Assembly (NCBI GenBank): GCA_945878515.1
Contig: CAMCTL010000109.1
Location: 1-11,993, forward strand
Reading direction: 5' to 3'
Source: Flavobacterium psychrophilum
GTDB taxonomy: Bacteria; Bacteroidota; Bacteroidia; Flavobacteriales; Flavobacteriaceae
DNA length: 11,993 nt
Shown here: piece by piece, positions 5,792 to 11,993 of the stretch
How positions within the stretch are numbered: the first letter of the stretch is position 1
Layout: every line of letters begins with the position of its first letter
Position numbers and translations under genes: made by a program
Notes under the pieces: generated by a model
Seen by the model: the letters and a program-made list of their open reading frames with translations, nothing else
Told to the model about the DNA's origin: nothing
Databases searched by the model: none

Positions 5792-7138
5792 ATGAACTGG
5801 GAACAACTTTTATCCTTAAAACGCCAAGGCGACAACAGCAAAAGATTACGAATCGAACAAGACGACACCCGTCTTGGCTTTGAAGTCGATTATGATCGAA
5901 TAATATTTTCGTCGGCTTTCCGAAGTTTGCAGGATAAAACACAGGTTATTCCGCTTTCAAAAACTGATTTTGTACATACCCGATTGACGCATAGTTTAGA
6001 AGTTTCGGTTGTGGGTCGTTCTATAGGAAGATTGGTTGGAAAGAAAATTATTGAAAAATATCCTCATTTAAAGGAAATTCACGGTTTTCAGGGAAATGAT
6101 TTTGGGGCAATTGTTGCTGCGGCTTCATTGGCACACGACATTGGGAATCCACCCTTTGGACATTCTGGCGAAAAAGCCATTGGCGAATATTTTTCTATTG
6201 GAAAAGGACAACAATATAAAGACCAACTTACCGCAAAAGAATGGCAGGATTTAATTGATTTTGAGGGCAATGCCAACGGTTTTTCAGTCCTTACAGCAAG
6301 TCGTCCTGGAATTGAGGGCGGATTGCGAATTTCCTATGCCACACTTGGTGCTTTTATGAAATATCCAAAGGAAAGTTTACCCAAAAAACCAACAAAAGAT
6401 ATTGCCGATAAAAAATACGGCTTCTTTCAATCGGATGCGTCATTTTTTCAAGATGTAGCTTTAGAATTGGGGATGATTCCAAACAAAAAAGGAAATGATA
6501 TTGGTTTCGAAAGACATCCTTTGGCCTATTTGGTCGAAGCTGCTGATGATATTTGTTACACCATTATCGATTTTGAAGACGGCATTAATTTAGGTTTGGT
6601 TTCCGAAGATTTTGCATTGGAATATCTAATAAAATTAGTGAAAGACAGTATAGATTCCGCTAAATATAATTCTTTGACTACTAAAGAGGACAGGATAAGT
6701 TACTTACGAGCTTTGGCCATTGGGAGTTTAATCAATGATGCCGTCAGGGTTTTTATCGAAAACGAAGAGGCAATCTTGGCAGGCAATTTCCCCTATGCAT
6801 TGATGGACAAAAGCAAGTATAAAGCACAAATGGACGACATTATCAAATTGAGTGTTCAAAACATCTATCAAAGCCGAGAAGTAATCGAAAAAGAGATTGT
6901 GGGTTACCAAATAATTCAAACCTTATTGGACAAATTTATCACGGCTTTTAACAATCAGTTTGATGGAAAAACCTCAAATTATGACAAATTATTATTGAAA
7001 ATGTTGCCTGAAAAATTCTTAGAGGAAAAGGAAAATCTTTACCAAAGATTGCTTCACATTTGCCATTATGTTTCGCTTTTGACAGATGGTAACGCCTTGG
7101 AATTGTACGAAACAATCAATGGCAGAAAAACCAATTAA
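5792..7138 (+). CDS. dgt: Deoxyguanosinetriphosphate triphosphohydrolase (dGTPase), HD superfamily
   Basis: A 448-residue cytoplasmic enzyme that hydrolyses dGTP, and in many relatives other dNTPs, to the nucleoside and triphosphate, so controlling dNTP pools. The HD-domain metal ligands are visible: H67 in RLTHSLEV, H115-D116 in AHDIGNPPFGHSGE, and an Asp in EAADDICYTIIDFEDGI (D252 or D253). The family blocks FRSLQDKTQV (43-52) and FEGNANGF (157-164) are also present. Length fits the Dgt family (about 440-510). ATG 5792 is chosen because MNWEQLLSLKR matches the usual N-terminus and it directly follows the heptad repeat. It is 57 bp downstream of the TA toxin with no clear promoter between, so some read-through from the TA operon is possible. 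It converges with the DUF3078 gene, with 3 bp between stops. Some dGTPases act against phages; nothing here shows that role. Confidence 0.95.
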   Translation: MNWEQLLSLKRQGDNSKRLRIEQDDTRLGFEVDYDRIIFSSAFRSLQDKTQVIPLSKTDFVHTRLTHSLEVSVVGRSIGRLVGKKIIEKYPHLKEIHGFQGNDFGAIVAAASLAHDIGNPPFGHSGEKAIGEYFSIGKGQQYKDQLTAKEWQDLIDFEGNANGFSVLTASRPGIEGGLRISYATLGAFMKYPKESLPKKPTKDIADKKYGFFQSDASFFQDVALELGMIPNKKGNDIGFERHPLAYLVEAADDICYTIIDFEDGINLGLVSEDFALEYLIKLVKDSIDSAKYNSLTTKEDRISYLRALAIGSLINDAVRVFIENEEAILAGNFPYALMDKSKYKAQMDDIIKLSVQNIYQSREVIEKEIVGYQIIQTLLDKFITAFNNQFDGKTSNYDKLLLKMLPEKFLEEKENLYQRLLHICHYVSLLTDGNALELYETINGRKTN

Positions 7139-7141
7139 TAT

Positions 7142-8245
7142 CTAAAAATTGTAAGCCAACCCCACACCAATAGCTTGACGCAGTTGTAGTCTTGCACCTT
7201 TTATTATTTTTTGACCGTTAACTACTTCAGAAGTTTTTACATCATCATCATATATCAAATGCAAACCTATATTTGCTTTGATGTATTGATTGACCAATAA
7301 GTCAAATTGAAGTCGCCACTCAACGTCAATGTTGCCAAAATTATTAAAATAATCCGTGTATAAACTCAATCGATTTTCCATAATTATGTTTTTCATTACT
7401 TCACTTTTATAATAATTAGTGGCTAGAAAACCAACTTCGTTTCTGGATTTTTTCCCTAGAATTACTATATTTCCTTCAGCATCATACACAGCTTTTAATA
7501 CTCCAAACGCCCCCTGATTGGCAAGAACTTGATCAAGAACCAAAGTACTTTTTAATGTTAATGGTGAAATATAGGCGTCAAATTTCTTTTCTTTTAGTAA
7601 ATAATTAGCTCCAACACCTAGAAAAATATAAGCTGGCGCAAAAGCCCTTGAGATGGGTTTTTTCGTATCTGGATACCGGTAACCGTTAGAAAATTGTGTA
7701 TTAAAATTAAATTTTGCACTATAATACCAATTGGATAAAGTGTCTTTTCGATACCCAAAACTGGAATTTAGCCGGACTTCGTCATCTGATTTTCTTAATT
7801 CTACATTTTCCTGCTTGTTTAATCCATACCAAAAACCAAATTCATTAAGCCATTCACTATTTATGTCGGAACGTTTTCTTGTAAAATGCCCCTTAATCAA
7901 ACCCGAAACCGAACTAATTCCACCAGCATTCCAGTTTACAAATGCAATTTGATTTATGTCTAAGCCCAACATATTCTTTTTGCTCCAATATTTGTAAAAC
8001 TTCACAGGAATTCTCAATATTTTGTTCGATTGCAATTGTATAATTTGTTGGACTATTTTTGGAGTTAACACTGGATTAATATCAACAACAATATTTTTTA
8101 TAGTGTCTCGCTGTACAATAGTATCATTTGATATTATAACTTGATTTGTATTGATTGTATCTTGCACAATTTCTTTTTCCTGCGAAAAACAGCTACAAGA
8201 ACACACGAAAATTAGTAGTGTTTGAATAGACAAATAGAACCTCAT
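7142..8245 (-). CDS. DUF3078-domain protein, predicted envelope protein
   Basis: A 367-residue exported protein matching the Bacteroidota DUF3078 family. Residues 1-21 form a signal peptide (hydrophobic LSIQTLLIFVC followed by SCSCFS); the three cysteines at 15, 17 and 19 make a lipoprotein site conceivable, but no standard lipobox is clear. Residues about 25-60 are a Thr/Ile/Asn/Asp-rich linker. The body, from WSKKNMLGLDINQIAFVNWN (about 86-105), carries repeated amphipathic strands and aromatic pairs (NEFGFWYGLNKQ, WYYSAKFNFNTQFSNGYRYP, VEWRLQFDLLVNQY), consistent with an outer-membrane beta-barrel, and ends VGLAYNF with the terminal Phe typical of barrel insertion signals. It follows dxs by 25 bp on the same strand, so co-transcription is likely. 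Function unknown. Confidence 0.86.
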   Translation of the reverse strand: MRFYLSIQTLLIFVCSCSCFSQEKEIVQDTINTNQVIISNDTIVQRDTIKNIVVDINPVLTPKIVQQIIQLQSNKILRIPVKFYKYWSKKNMLGLDINQIAFVNWNAGGISSVSGLIKGHFTRKRSDINSEWLNEFGFWYGLNKQENVELRKSDDEVRLNSSFGYRKDTLSNWYYSAKFNFNTQFSNGYRYPDTKKPISRAFAPAYIFLGVGANYLLKEKKFDAYISPLTLKSTLVLDQVLANQGAFGVLKAVYDAEGNIVILGKKSRNEVGFLATNYYKSEVMKNIIMENRLSLYTDYFNNFGNIDVEWRLQFDLLVNQYIKANIGLHLIYDDDVKTSEVVNGQKIIKGARLQLRQAIGVGLAYNF

Positions 8246-8270
8246 AAAGACTGAAATATTTAGGAGTGAA

Positions 8271-10040
8271 TTAATAACTTGATAAAATTTTCAACAAACC
8301 TTGAACGTCAATTTTGCAAAATTGTTGCAATTCGTCAACCGTTCCTTGTTCTATAAACTCATCTGGAATACCAAGGACTTTAATATTTGAAGTGTAATTA
8401 TTTTTTGCTGAAAATTCAAGAATTGAACTGCCAAATCCTCCTTTTATAACTCCATCTTCAATGGTAATTATCTGTTGAAACTCGCTGAAAACTTTATGCA
8501 ATAAATCCTCATCTAATGGTTTTACAAAAGGAAAATCATAATGGGCAAAATTGTCAGGATTATTAATTTGAACTAATGCCAATGTAACATTTTTGGCAAT
8601 AGTTCCATTAGATAGAATCGCAATTTCTGTTCCACTTTTTAGACAATTTGCCTTACCTATTTCCATTTTCTGGTAGGGCTTTTGCCAATCAATAATTGTT
8701 CCTCGACCTCGTGGATACCGAATTGCAATAGGATGATTCAACCCCAATTGGGCCGTATACAAAATATTACGCAACGCAATTTCATCCATAGGAGCATAAA
8801 TAATCATATTGGGAATGCAACGCAAATAAACCAAATCGAAAACACCGTGATGCGTAGCTCCATCTTCACCAACCAATCCTCCTCTGTCCAAACAAAAAAT
8901 TACGGGTAAATTCTGCAGAGCCACATCGTGAATAACCTGATCGTAAGCTCTTTGTAAAAATGTAGAATAAATATTGCAAAAAACTACCATTCCTTGGGTC
9001 GCCATTCCAGCTGATAATGTAACTGCGTGTTGCTCAGCAATTCCCACATCAAAAGCACGTTTCGGAAGCGCCTCCATCATCAATTTCAACGAACTTCCTG
9101 AAGGCATAGCAGGTGTGATTCCGATGATTTTCTCGTTGGCTTTTGCCAAATCTAAAATCGTTATTCCAAAAACATCTTGATATTTGGGAGGCAAATTTTC
9201 TTCAGATTTTGGAATGATATCGCCAGTTGAAGCATCAAATTTTCCTGGAGCATGGTATTTTACTTGATTTTCTTCGGCTTGCTGTAAACCTTTTCCTTTT
9301 GTGGTAATGATGTGCAGAAACTTCGGCCCTTTTATTTTCTGTAATCGTTTTAATTCTTTGATAACTGCAAAAATATCGTGTCCATCAATTGGGCCTGAAT
9401 AATCAAAATTCAGGGATTTAATCATATTATTTTGCTTCGGATTTTTTCCTTCTTTCACAGCAGTGAGATAGTTTTTTAAAGCACCAACGCTTGGATCAAT
9501 TCCAATGGCGTTGTCGTTGAGAATGACCAATAAATTAGCATCAGTAACTCCTGCGTGATTCAAACCTTCGAACGCCATTCCTGATGCAATCGAAGCATCA
9601 CCAATTACGGCAATATGATGTTTATCGAAATCGCCTTTTAGATTAGAAGCAATTGCCATTCCCAAAGCTGCCGAAATCGAAGTCGAAGAATGACCTACGC
9701 CAAATGCATCATAAACACTTTCGCTCCTTTTTGGAAAACCAGAAATCCCATTAAGTTGTCTATTCGTATGGAAATTTTCTCTTCTTCCGGTCAAAATTTT
9801 ATGTCCATAAGCCTGATGACCCACATCCCAAATCAATAAATCATTTGGGGTATCAAACACATAATGCAAAGCAATGGTAAGTTCCACAACGCCAAGGCTG
9901 GCGCCTAAATGTCCTTCTTTTACGGCCACAATACCAATGATAAAATCACGCAATTCTTGAGCCACTTGCGGAAGTTGGGCTTCATCGAGTTGGCGCAAAT
10001 CGGCTGGACTGTTGATGTTTTGAAGTAAGTTGCTTTTCAT
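8271..10040 (-). CDS. dxs: 1-deoxy-D-xylulose-5-phosphate synthase
   Basis: A 589-residue thiamine-diphosphate enzyme that condenses pyruvate and glyceraldehyde 3-phosphate to 1-deoxy-D-xylulose 5-phosphate, the first step of the MEP isoprenoid pathway, which also feeds thiamine and pyridoxal synthesis. Visible motifs in order: KEGHLGASLG with His44; WDVGHQAYGHKILTGRR (71-87); GHSSTSISAALG (116-127); the ThDP/Mg site from GDAS (147-150) to NDN (175-177); the catalytic Glu336 in GIAEQHAVTLSAG; GLVGEDGATHHG (388-399); and YPRGRG. The ThDP motif has GDA where many family members have GDG. The linker between SVGALKN and GPIDGHD is about 40 residues shorter than in E. coli, explaining the length of 589 against about 620; I take this as a lineage feature, not a deletion. 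It heads a minus-strand operon with the DUF3078 gene and is divergent from the vapBC-like pair. Confidence 0.97.
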   Translation of the reverse strand: MKSNLLQNINSPADLRQLDEAQLPQVAQELRDFIIGIVAVKEGHLGASLGVVELTIALHYVFDTPNDLLIWDVGHQAYGHKILTGRRENFHTNRQLNGISGFPKRSESVYDAFGVGHSSTSISAALGMAIASNLKGDFDKHHIAVIGDASIASGMAFEGLNHAGVTDANLLVILNDNAIGIDPSVGALKNYLTAVKEGKNPKQNNMIKSLNFDYSGPIDGHDIFAVIKELKRLQKIKGPKFLHIITTKGKGLQQAEENQVKYHAPGKFDASTGDIIPKSEENLPPKYQDVFGITILDLAKANEKIIGITPAMPSGSSLKLMMEALPKRAFDVGIAEQHAVTLSAGMATQGMVVFCNIYSTFLQRAYDQVIHDVALQNLPVIFCLDRGGLVGEDGATHHGVFDLVYLRCIPNMIIYAPMDEIALRNILYTAQLGLNHPIAIRYPRGRGTIIDWQKPYQKMEIGKANCLKSGTEIAILSNGTIAKNVTLALVQINNPDNFAHYDFPFVKPLDEDLLHKVFSEFQQIITIEDGVIKGGFGSSILEFSAKNNYTSNIKVLGIPDEFIEQGTVDELQQFCKIDVQGLLKILSSY

Positions 10041-10150
10041 TGGAAATTAAAAAGCGAATTTACTGTTTTAAATTGAAATTTCTTTTTGAAACTGTACTAC
10101 AAATTATATTCTGGACTTGATTCTTCCACAAAATTGACCAATTCTAATAA

Positions 10151-10178
10151 AGGAGACAAATATTTTTACTTGTCGCCT
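10151..10178. promoter_or_regulatory. Inverted repeat at the vapBC-like promoter, possible operator
   Basis: AGGAGACAA (10151-10159) and TTGTCGCCT (10170-10178) are inverted copies with 8 of 9 bases matching, separated by 10 bp so that centres lie about two helical turns apart. The right arm contains the -33 TTG of the antitoxin promoter. VapB-type antitoxins commonly repress their own operon by binding such repeats, so this is a plausible operator (inference). Confidence 0.42.
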
Positions 10179-10197
10179 CAAAAAATGATTATATTTG
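10170..10197 (+). promoter_or_regulatory. Promoter of the DUF2281 / PIN toxin-antitoxin operon
   Basis: TTG at 10170-10172, a 17-bp spacer, then TATATTTG at 10190-10197 give a full match to the Bacteroidota promoter form TTG-N17..23-TAnnTTTG. It is the best promoter match in the window. Transcription would start near 10202, about 15 bp before the ATG at 10219, so the in-frame TTG at 10195 is promoter sequence, not a start codon. Confidence 0.65.
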
Positions 10198-10218
10198 AAC
10201 TACTTAAAACTATTTGCT

Positions 10219-10431
10219 ATGGAAACGCAAACGCTTATTCAAAAAATAAATATGCTCCCTCAATTAGAAAAAAAAGAGGTAAATGATTTTGTGGAATTCT
10301 TGTTATTCAAAAAAAAGAATCTACAAATTAATTCAAAAAGAGATAGGGATTTTGGTGCTTTTAAAAACAAAGTCATAATGAGCGACGATTTTGATGAACC
10401 AATTAGCGATTTCAAAAATTACATGGAATGA
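10219..10431 (+). CDS. DUF2281-type antitoxin (VapB-like)
   Basis: A 70-residue protein with the DUF2281 layout: an N-terminal helix pair METQTLIQKINMLPQLEKKEVNDFVEFLLFKKK (residues 1-33, with the conserved LP and DFVEFLL), then a linker and the C-terminal GAFKNKVIMSDDFDEPISDFKNYM (46-69), where MSDDFDEP-DF-YM is the family's conserved toxin-binding tail. ATG 10219 is preferred over an in-frame TTG at 10195 that forms part of the -7 box. The stop overlaps the toxin start as ATGA (10428-10431), indicating translational coupling. It should neutralise the PIN toxin and probably contributes to autoregulation through the inverted repeat upstream. Confidence 0.88.
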   Translation: METQTLIQKINMLPQLEKKEVNDFVEFLLFKKKNLQINSKRDRDFGAFKNKVIMSDDFDEPISDFKNYME

Positions 10432-10814
10432 ATTATCTTCTTGACACTCATACTTTGTTATGGTTTATAAATGGTGATGCTTCATTATCAGAAAATGCTA
10501 AAGCAATTATAAAAGACTACAATAACAATTGCTCCATAAGTATTGCCAGCATTTGGGAAATTGGCATCAAAATTTCATTAAAAAAACTTCAATTGGGCTT
10601 TGATTTTGCAGCATTAGAAACTTTTCTAATAAATAACGAAATAGGAATACTTAATATAAACATTAAGCACGTTGAGATATTATCTAGTTTGCCTTTCATT
10701 CACAGAGATCCTTTTGACAGAATACTTATTGCTCAATGTATGGTAGAGAAAACTGTATTGTTAACTAAGGACGAGTCTATCAATTTGTATCAAACGATAG
10801 AAACTATTTGGTAG
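10428..10814 (+). CDS. vapC: PIN-domain ribonuclease toxin (VapC family)
   Basis: A 128-residue PIN-domain endoribonuclease of the VapC type. The four acidic residues that bind Mg are visible: D6 in MNYLLDTHTLLWF, E44 in SIWEIGIKISLKKL, D94/D97 in HRDPFDRILIAQ, and D115 in LLTKDES. Family members usually cut tRNA or rRNA and are held inactive by the paired antitoxin. All acidic positions are kept and the gene is full length, so the toxin should be active. It overlaps the antitoxin by 4 bp and ends 21 bp before tadA on the same strand, so transcription of the pair could extend into tadA. The actual RNA target cannot be read from the sequence. Confidence 0.92.
   Translation: MNYLLDTHTLLWFINGDASLSENAKAIIKDYNNNCSISIASIWEIGIKISLKKLQLGFDFAALETFLINNEIGILNINIKHVEILSSLPFIHRDPFDRILIAQCMVEKTVLLTKDESINLYQTIETIW
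10758..10787 (+). promoter_or_regulatory. Possible internal promoter for tadA within the toxin gene
   Basis: TTG at 10758-10760, a 19-bp spacer, and TCAATTTG at 10780-10787 (7 of 8 defined and free positions of TAnnTTTG satisfied) lie near the end of the toxin gene, 48 bp before the tadA ATG. This would let tadA be expressed independently of the TA operon. The -7 element has C in place of A, so the call is tentative. Confidence 0.33.
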
Positions 10815-10835
10815 TTTTTCCTAGTTCATTTTTTT

Positions 10836-11279
10836 ATGATAAACCCTTTCACCGACGAATACTTTATGAAGAAAGCCTTGCAAGAGGCAGAAATCGCTTT
10901 TGAAAAAGACGAAATTCCCGTTGGTGCCATCATTGTAATCGATAATAAAATCATTGCCCGCGGTCATAATCTTACCGAAATGCTTAACGATGTTACCGCT
11001 CACGCCGAAATGCAAGCAATTACAGCTGCTGCGAATTTCCTTGGTGGAAAATATTTAGTTGGTTGCACACTTTATGTAACGATCGAACCTTGCCAAATGT
11101 GCGCTGGTGCTTTGTATTGGAGTCAGATTTCTAGAATTGTTTTTGGTGCTAGCGACGAGCATCGTGGTTTCGAGAAGATGGGAACACATTTGCATCCAAA
11201 AACCACTGTTGTTCGTGGGGTTTTAGCAAATGAAACGTCGGAATTGATGAAACGTTTTTTTGCAAAAAAGAGAAAGTAA
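10836..11279 (+). CDS. tadA: tRNA-specific adenosine deaminase (A34 to inosine)
   Basis: A 147-residue zinc-dependent deaminase that converts the wobble adenosine of tRNA-Arg(ACG) to inosine, needed to read several Arg codons and normally essential. The zinc/catalytic signature is complete: H56-A57-E58 (TAHAEMQA), where His binds zinc and Glu shuttles protons, and C86/C89 in EPCQMCAGAL. N45 in ARGHNL and the IPVGAIIV segment (27-34) are also conserved. Length fits bacterial TadA. The C-terminal ASDEHRGFEKMGTHLHP is of the usual Bacteroidota kind. Other nucleoside deaminases (guanine or cytosine deaminase-like) share this fold, but the PCQMCAGAL and GASD segments favour TadA. It lies 21 bp downstream of the PIN toxin gene; a weak internal promoter may serve it separately. 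Confidence 0.92.
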   Translation: MINPFTDEYFMKKALQEAEIAFEKDEIPVGAIIVIDNKIIARGHNLTEMLNDVTAHAEMQAITAAANFLGGKYLVGCTLYVTIEPCQMCAGALYWSQISRIVFGASDEHRGFEKMGTHLHPKTTVVRGVLANETSELMKRFFAKKRK

Positions 11280-11392
11280 ATCTATTTAAGTTTATTTTAT
11301 GTCTTATTTTAATTTTTAAAAAAGTTTTCTACCGTTGCATTTCTTATTGTAATGTTAAAATAATCCTATACATTTACTACAATATAATCAGC

Positions 11393-11424
11393 CATTTTAT
11401 AGTTATGGACCTAATTATAAAATG
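11393..11424. repeat. 32-bp near-perfect palindrome upstream of the macroglobulin gene
   Basis: CATTTTATAGTTA (11393-11405) and TAATTATAAAATG (11412-11424) are inverted copies with 12 of 13 bases matching; the one mismatch would be a G-U pair in RNA. The loop is TGGACC. It lies 43 bp before the ATG at 11467. No T tract follows on either strand, so it does not look like a classical terminator; it may be an operator or an RNA hairpin. The rest of the 187-bp gap (11280-11466) is A/T-rich with nothing else I can support. Confidence 0.5.
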
Positions 11425-11435
11425 TTGCTAAAATT

Positions 11436-11443
11436 TTAATTTG
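11436..11443 (+). promoter_or_regulatory. Weak -7 candidate for the macroglobulin-type lipoprotein gene
   Basis: TTAATTTG differs from TAnnTTTG at one position and ends 23 bp before the ATG at 11467; a TTA sits 18 bp upstream where TTG is expected. It lies just after the 32-bp palindrome. Both boxes are imperfect in a very A/T-rich stretch. Confidence 0.25.
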
Positions 11444-11466
11444 TAAACCATTAACTCTAGATAAAA

Positions 11467-11993
11467 ATGAAAGCAAAAGGATTAGTTTACGTGTTTTTTA
11501 TTTTTTTTGTATTTCAAGCTTGCAGCAAGAAATCATCCGATTTTAATTCCGATTTTTCATTTTTCAAAGACTATATTGTCAGTTTTTCAGGAGGGATTGT
11601 CTCTGCGGATTCCGATATTCGGGTGGTTTTGGCTTTTGATACCAACAATTGGAAAGTCAATGAGATTTTAGACAATGATTTATTCGATATTTCGCCAAGT
11701 GTCGATGGGAAAGTGGTTGCGCTTTCTAGCAATACCATCGCTTTTATTCCCGAAAAAAAGCTAAAATCGGGTACGGAATATCAAGTGACCTTGCATTTGG
11801 ATAAACTGAACTCAAATGTAACCGAAAAGGACAAAACACTTTTTAATTTTAATTTTACGATAAAAACAATCAAACAGGATTTTGTGGTTGACCTTCTTGA
11901 TGTTCAATCCTACAGCAAGGAATATCAATATCTGAATTGTGTGTTGAAAACAGCTGACAATATGGATTTTGAAACGGCTAAAAAGTTGATTGA
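11467..11993 (+). CDS. Alpha-2-macroglobulin-type lipoprotein, N-terminal part (3'-truncated by window edge)
   Basis: The frame is open to the last base, giving 175 residues of a protein that in this family is usually well over 1,500 residues. Residues 1-19 (MKAKGLVYVFFIFFVFQAC) form a lipoprotein signal with probable lipidated Cys19; the lipobox is loose at -3 (Phe), which Bacteroidota tolerate. After SKKSSDFNSDFSFFKDYI comes a beta-rich domain with SDIRVVLAFD (55-64), LFDISPSVDGKVVALSSNTIAFIPEKKLKSG and TEYQVTLHLDKL, the Ig-like opening domain seen in bacterial alpha-2-macroglobulins, then LLDVQSYSKEYQYLNCVLKTAD at the start of the next domain. Such proteins are thought to trap proteases or guard the periplasm. 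The thioester region, if any, lies outside the window. Assignment rests on similarity recalled for the N-terminal region only. Confidence 0.78.
   Translation, partial: MKAKGLVYVFFIFFVFQACSKKSSDFNSDFSFFKDYIVSFSGGIVSADSDIRVVLAFDTNNWKVNEILDNDLFDISPSVDGKVVALSSNTIAFIPEKKLKSGTEYQVTLHLDKLNSNVTEKDKTLFNFNFTIKTIKQDFVVDLLDVQSYSKEYQYLNCVLKTADNMDFETAKKLI

Noticed and set aside
5230..7138. TA pair plus dGTPase as a combined anti-phage defence system
   Set aside because: The Dgt protein has the normal housekeeping length and motifs, is separated from the toxin by a repeat, and no further defence gene is near; adjacency alone is too little.
10055..10062. TAAATTCG on the minus strand as the dxs -7 element
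   Set aside because: One mismatch in the TTTG part and no TTG at 17-23 bp upstream, so I cannot support it, although its position 15 bp before the dxs ATG is reasonable.
10195..10218. TTG start extending the DUF2281 antitoxin by 8 residues
   Set aside because: The TTG is the end of the -7 element of the best promoter in the window; the family N-terminus begins at METQTLIQKI.
10086..10286. A 66-codon open frame on the plus strand between dxs and the DUF2281 antitoxin
   Set aside because: It starts at TTG, overlaps the antitoxin in another frame and spans the well-formed promoter at 10170-10197; the translation shows no domain-like pattern.

Overview
The window looks like chromosomal DNA from a member of the Bacteroidota, most likely a Flavobacterium-like Flavobacteriaceae. 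This rests on low-GC, A/T-rich intergenic sequence, several candidate promoters with the Bacteroidota -7 element TAnnTTTG, the absence of strong Shine-Dalgarno sequences, and family content (eukaryote-like NrdA, DUF3078, an LA_2272-type surface repeat protein, a large alpha-2-macroglobulin-type lipoprotein). I see no rRNA or tRNA genes, CRISPR array, insertion sequence or phage gene. No stretch longer than 190 bp lacks a gene.

Layout. (1) 1-1545: the 3' two thirds of nrdA (class Ia ribonucleotide reductase large subunit), closed by a clear intrinsic terminator at 1571-1600. (2) 1614-2643: two tandem paralogous RDD-family membrane proteins. (3) 4050-2707, minus strand: a tight two-gene cell-envelope operon, first an exported NGL-repeat protein, then a small predicted outer-membrane beta-barrel. 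(4) 4158-5120: a helix-turn-helix regulator divergent from that operon, with a perfect 17-bp palindrome lying on its own promoter. (5) 5230-5734: a type II toxin-antitoxin pair (Unstab_antitox-like antitoxin, RelE/ParE-like toxin). (6) 5755-5789: a small heptanucleotide repeat ending two bases before dgt, the dGTPase gene (5792-7138). (7) 10040-7142, minus strand: dxs followed by a DUF3078 gene, converging on dgt with only 3 bp between stop codons. (8) 10219-10814: a second toxin-antitoxin pair (DUF2281 antitoxin, VapC-like PIN toxin) with a well-formed promoter inside an inverted repeat. (9) 10836-11279: tadA, the tRNA adenosine deaminase. (10) 11467-11993: the start of an alpha-2-macroglobulin-type lipoprotein that runs off the end, preceded by a 32-bp imperfect palindrome.

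How the genes fit together. Most are housekeeping or envelope genes: deoxynucleotide supply (nrdA) and dGTP turnover (dgt), isoprenoid precursor synthesis (dxs), wobble-base tRNA editing (tadA) and surface proteins. Two unrelated toxin-antitoxin cassettes sit on either side of the dgt / DUF3078 / dxs block, which suggests small insertions into an otherwise ordinary core region. I do not see a convincing new multi-gene system. The most promising lead is the regulator with its self-overlapping operator, facing the surface-repeat / beta-barrel operon.
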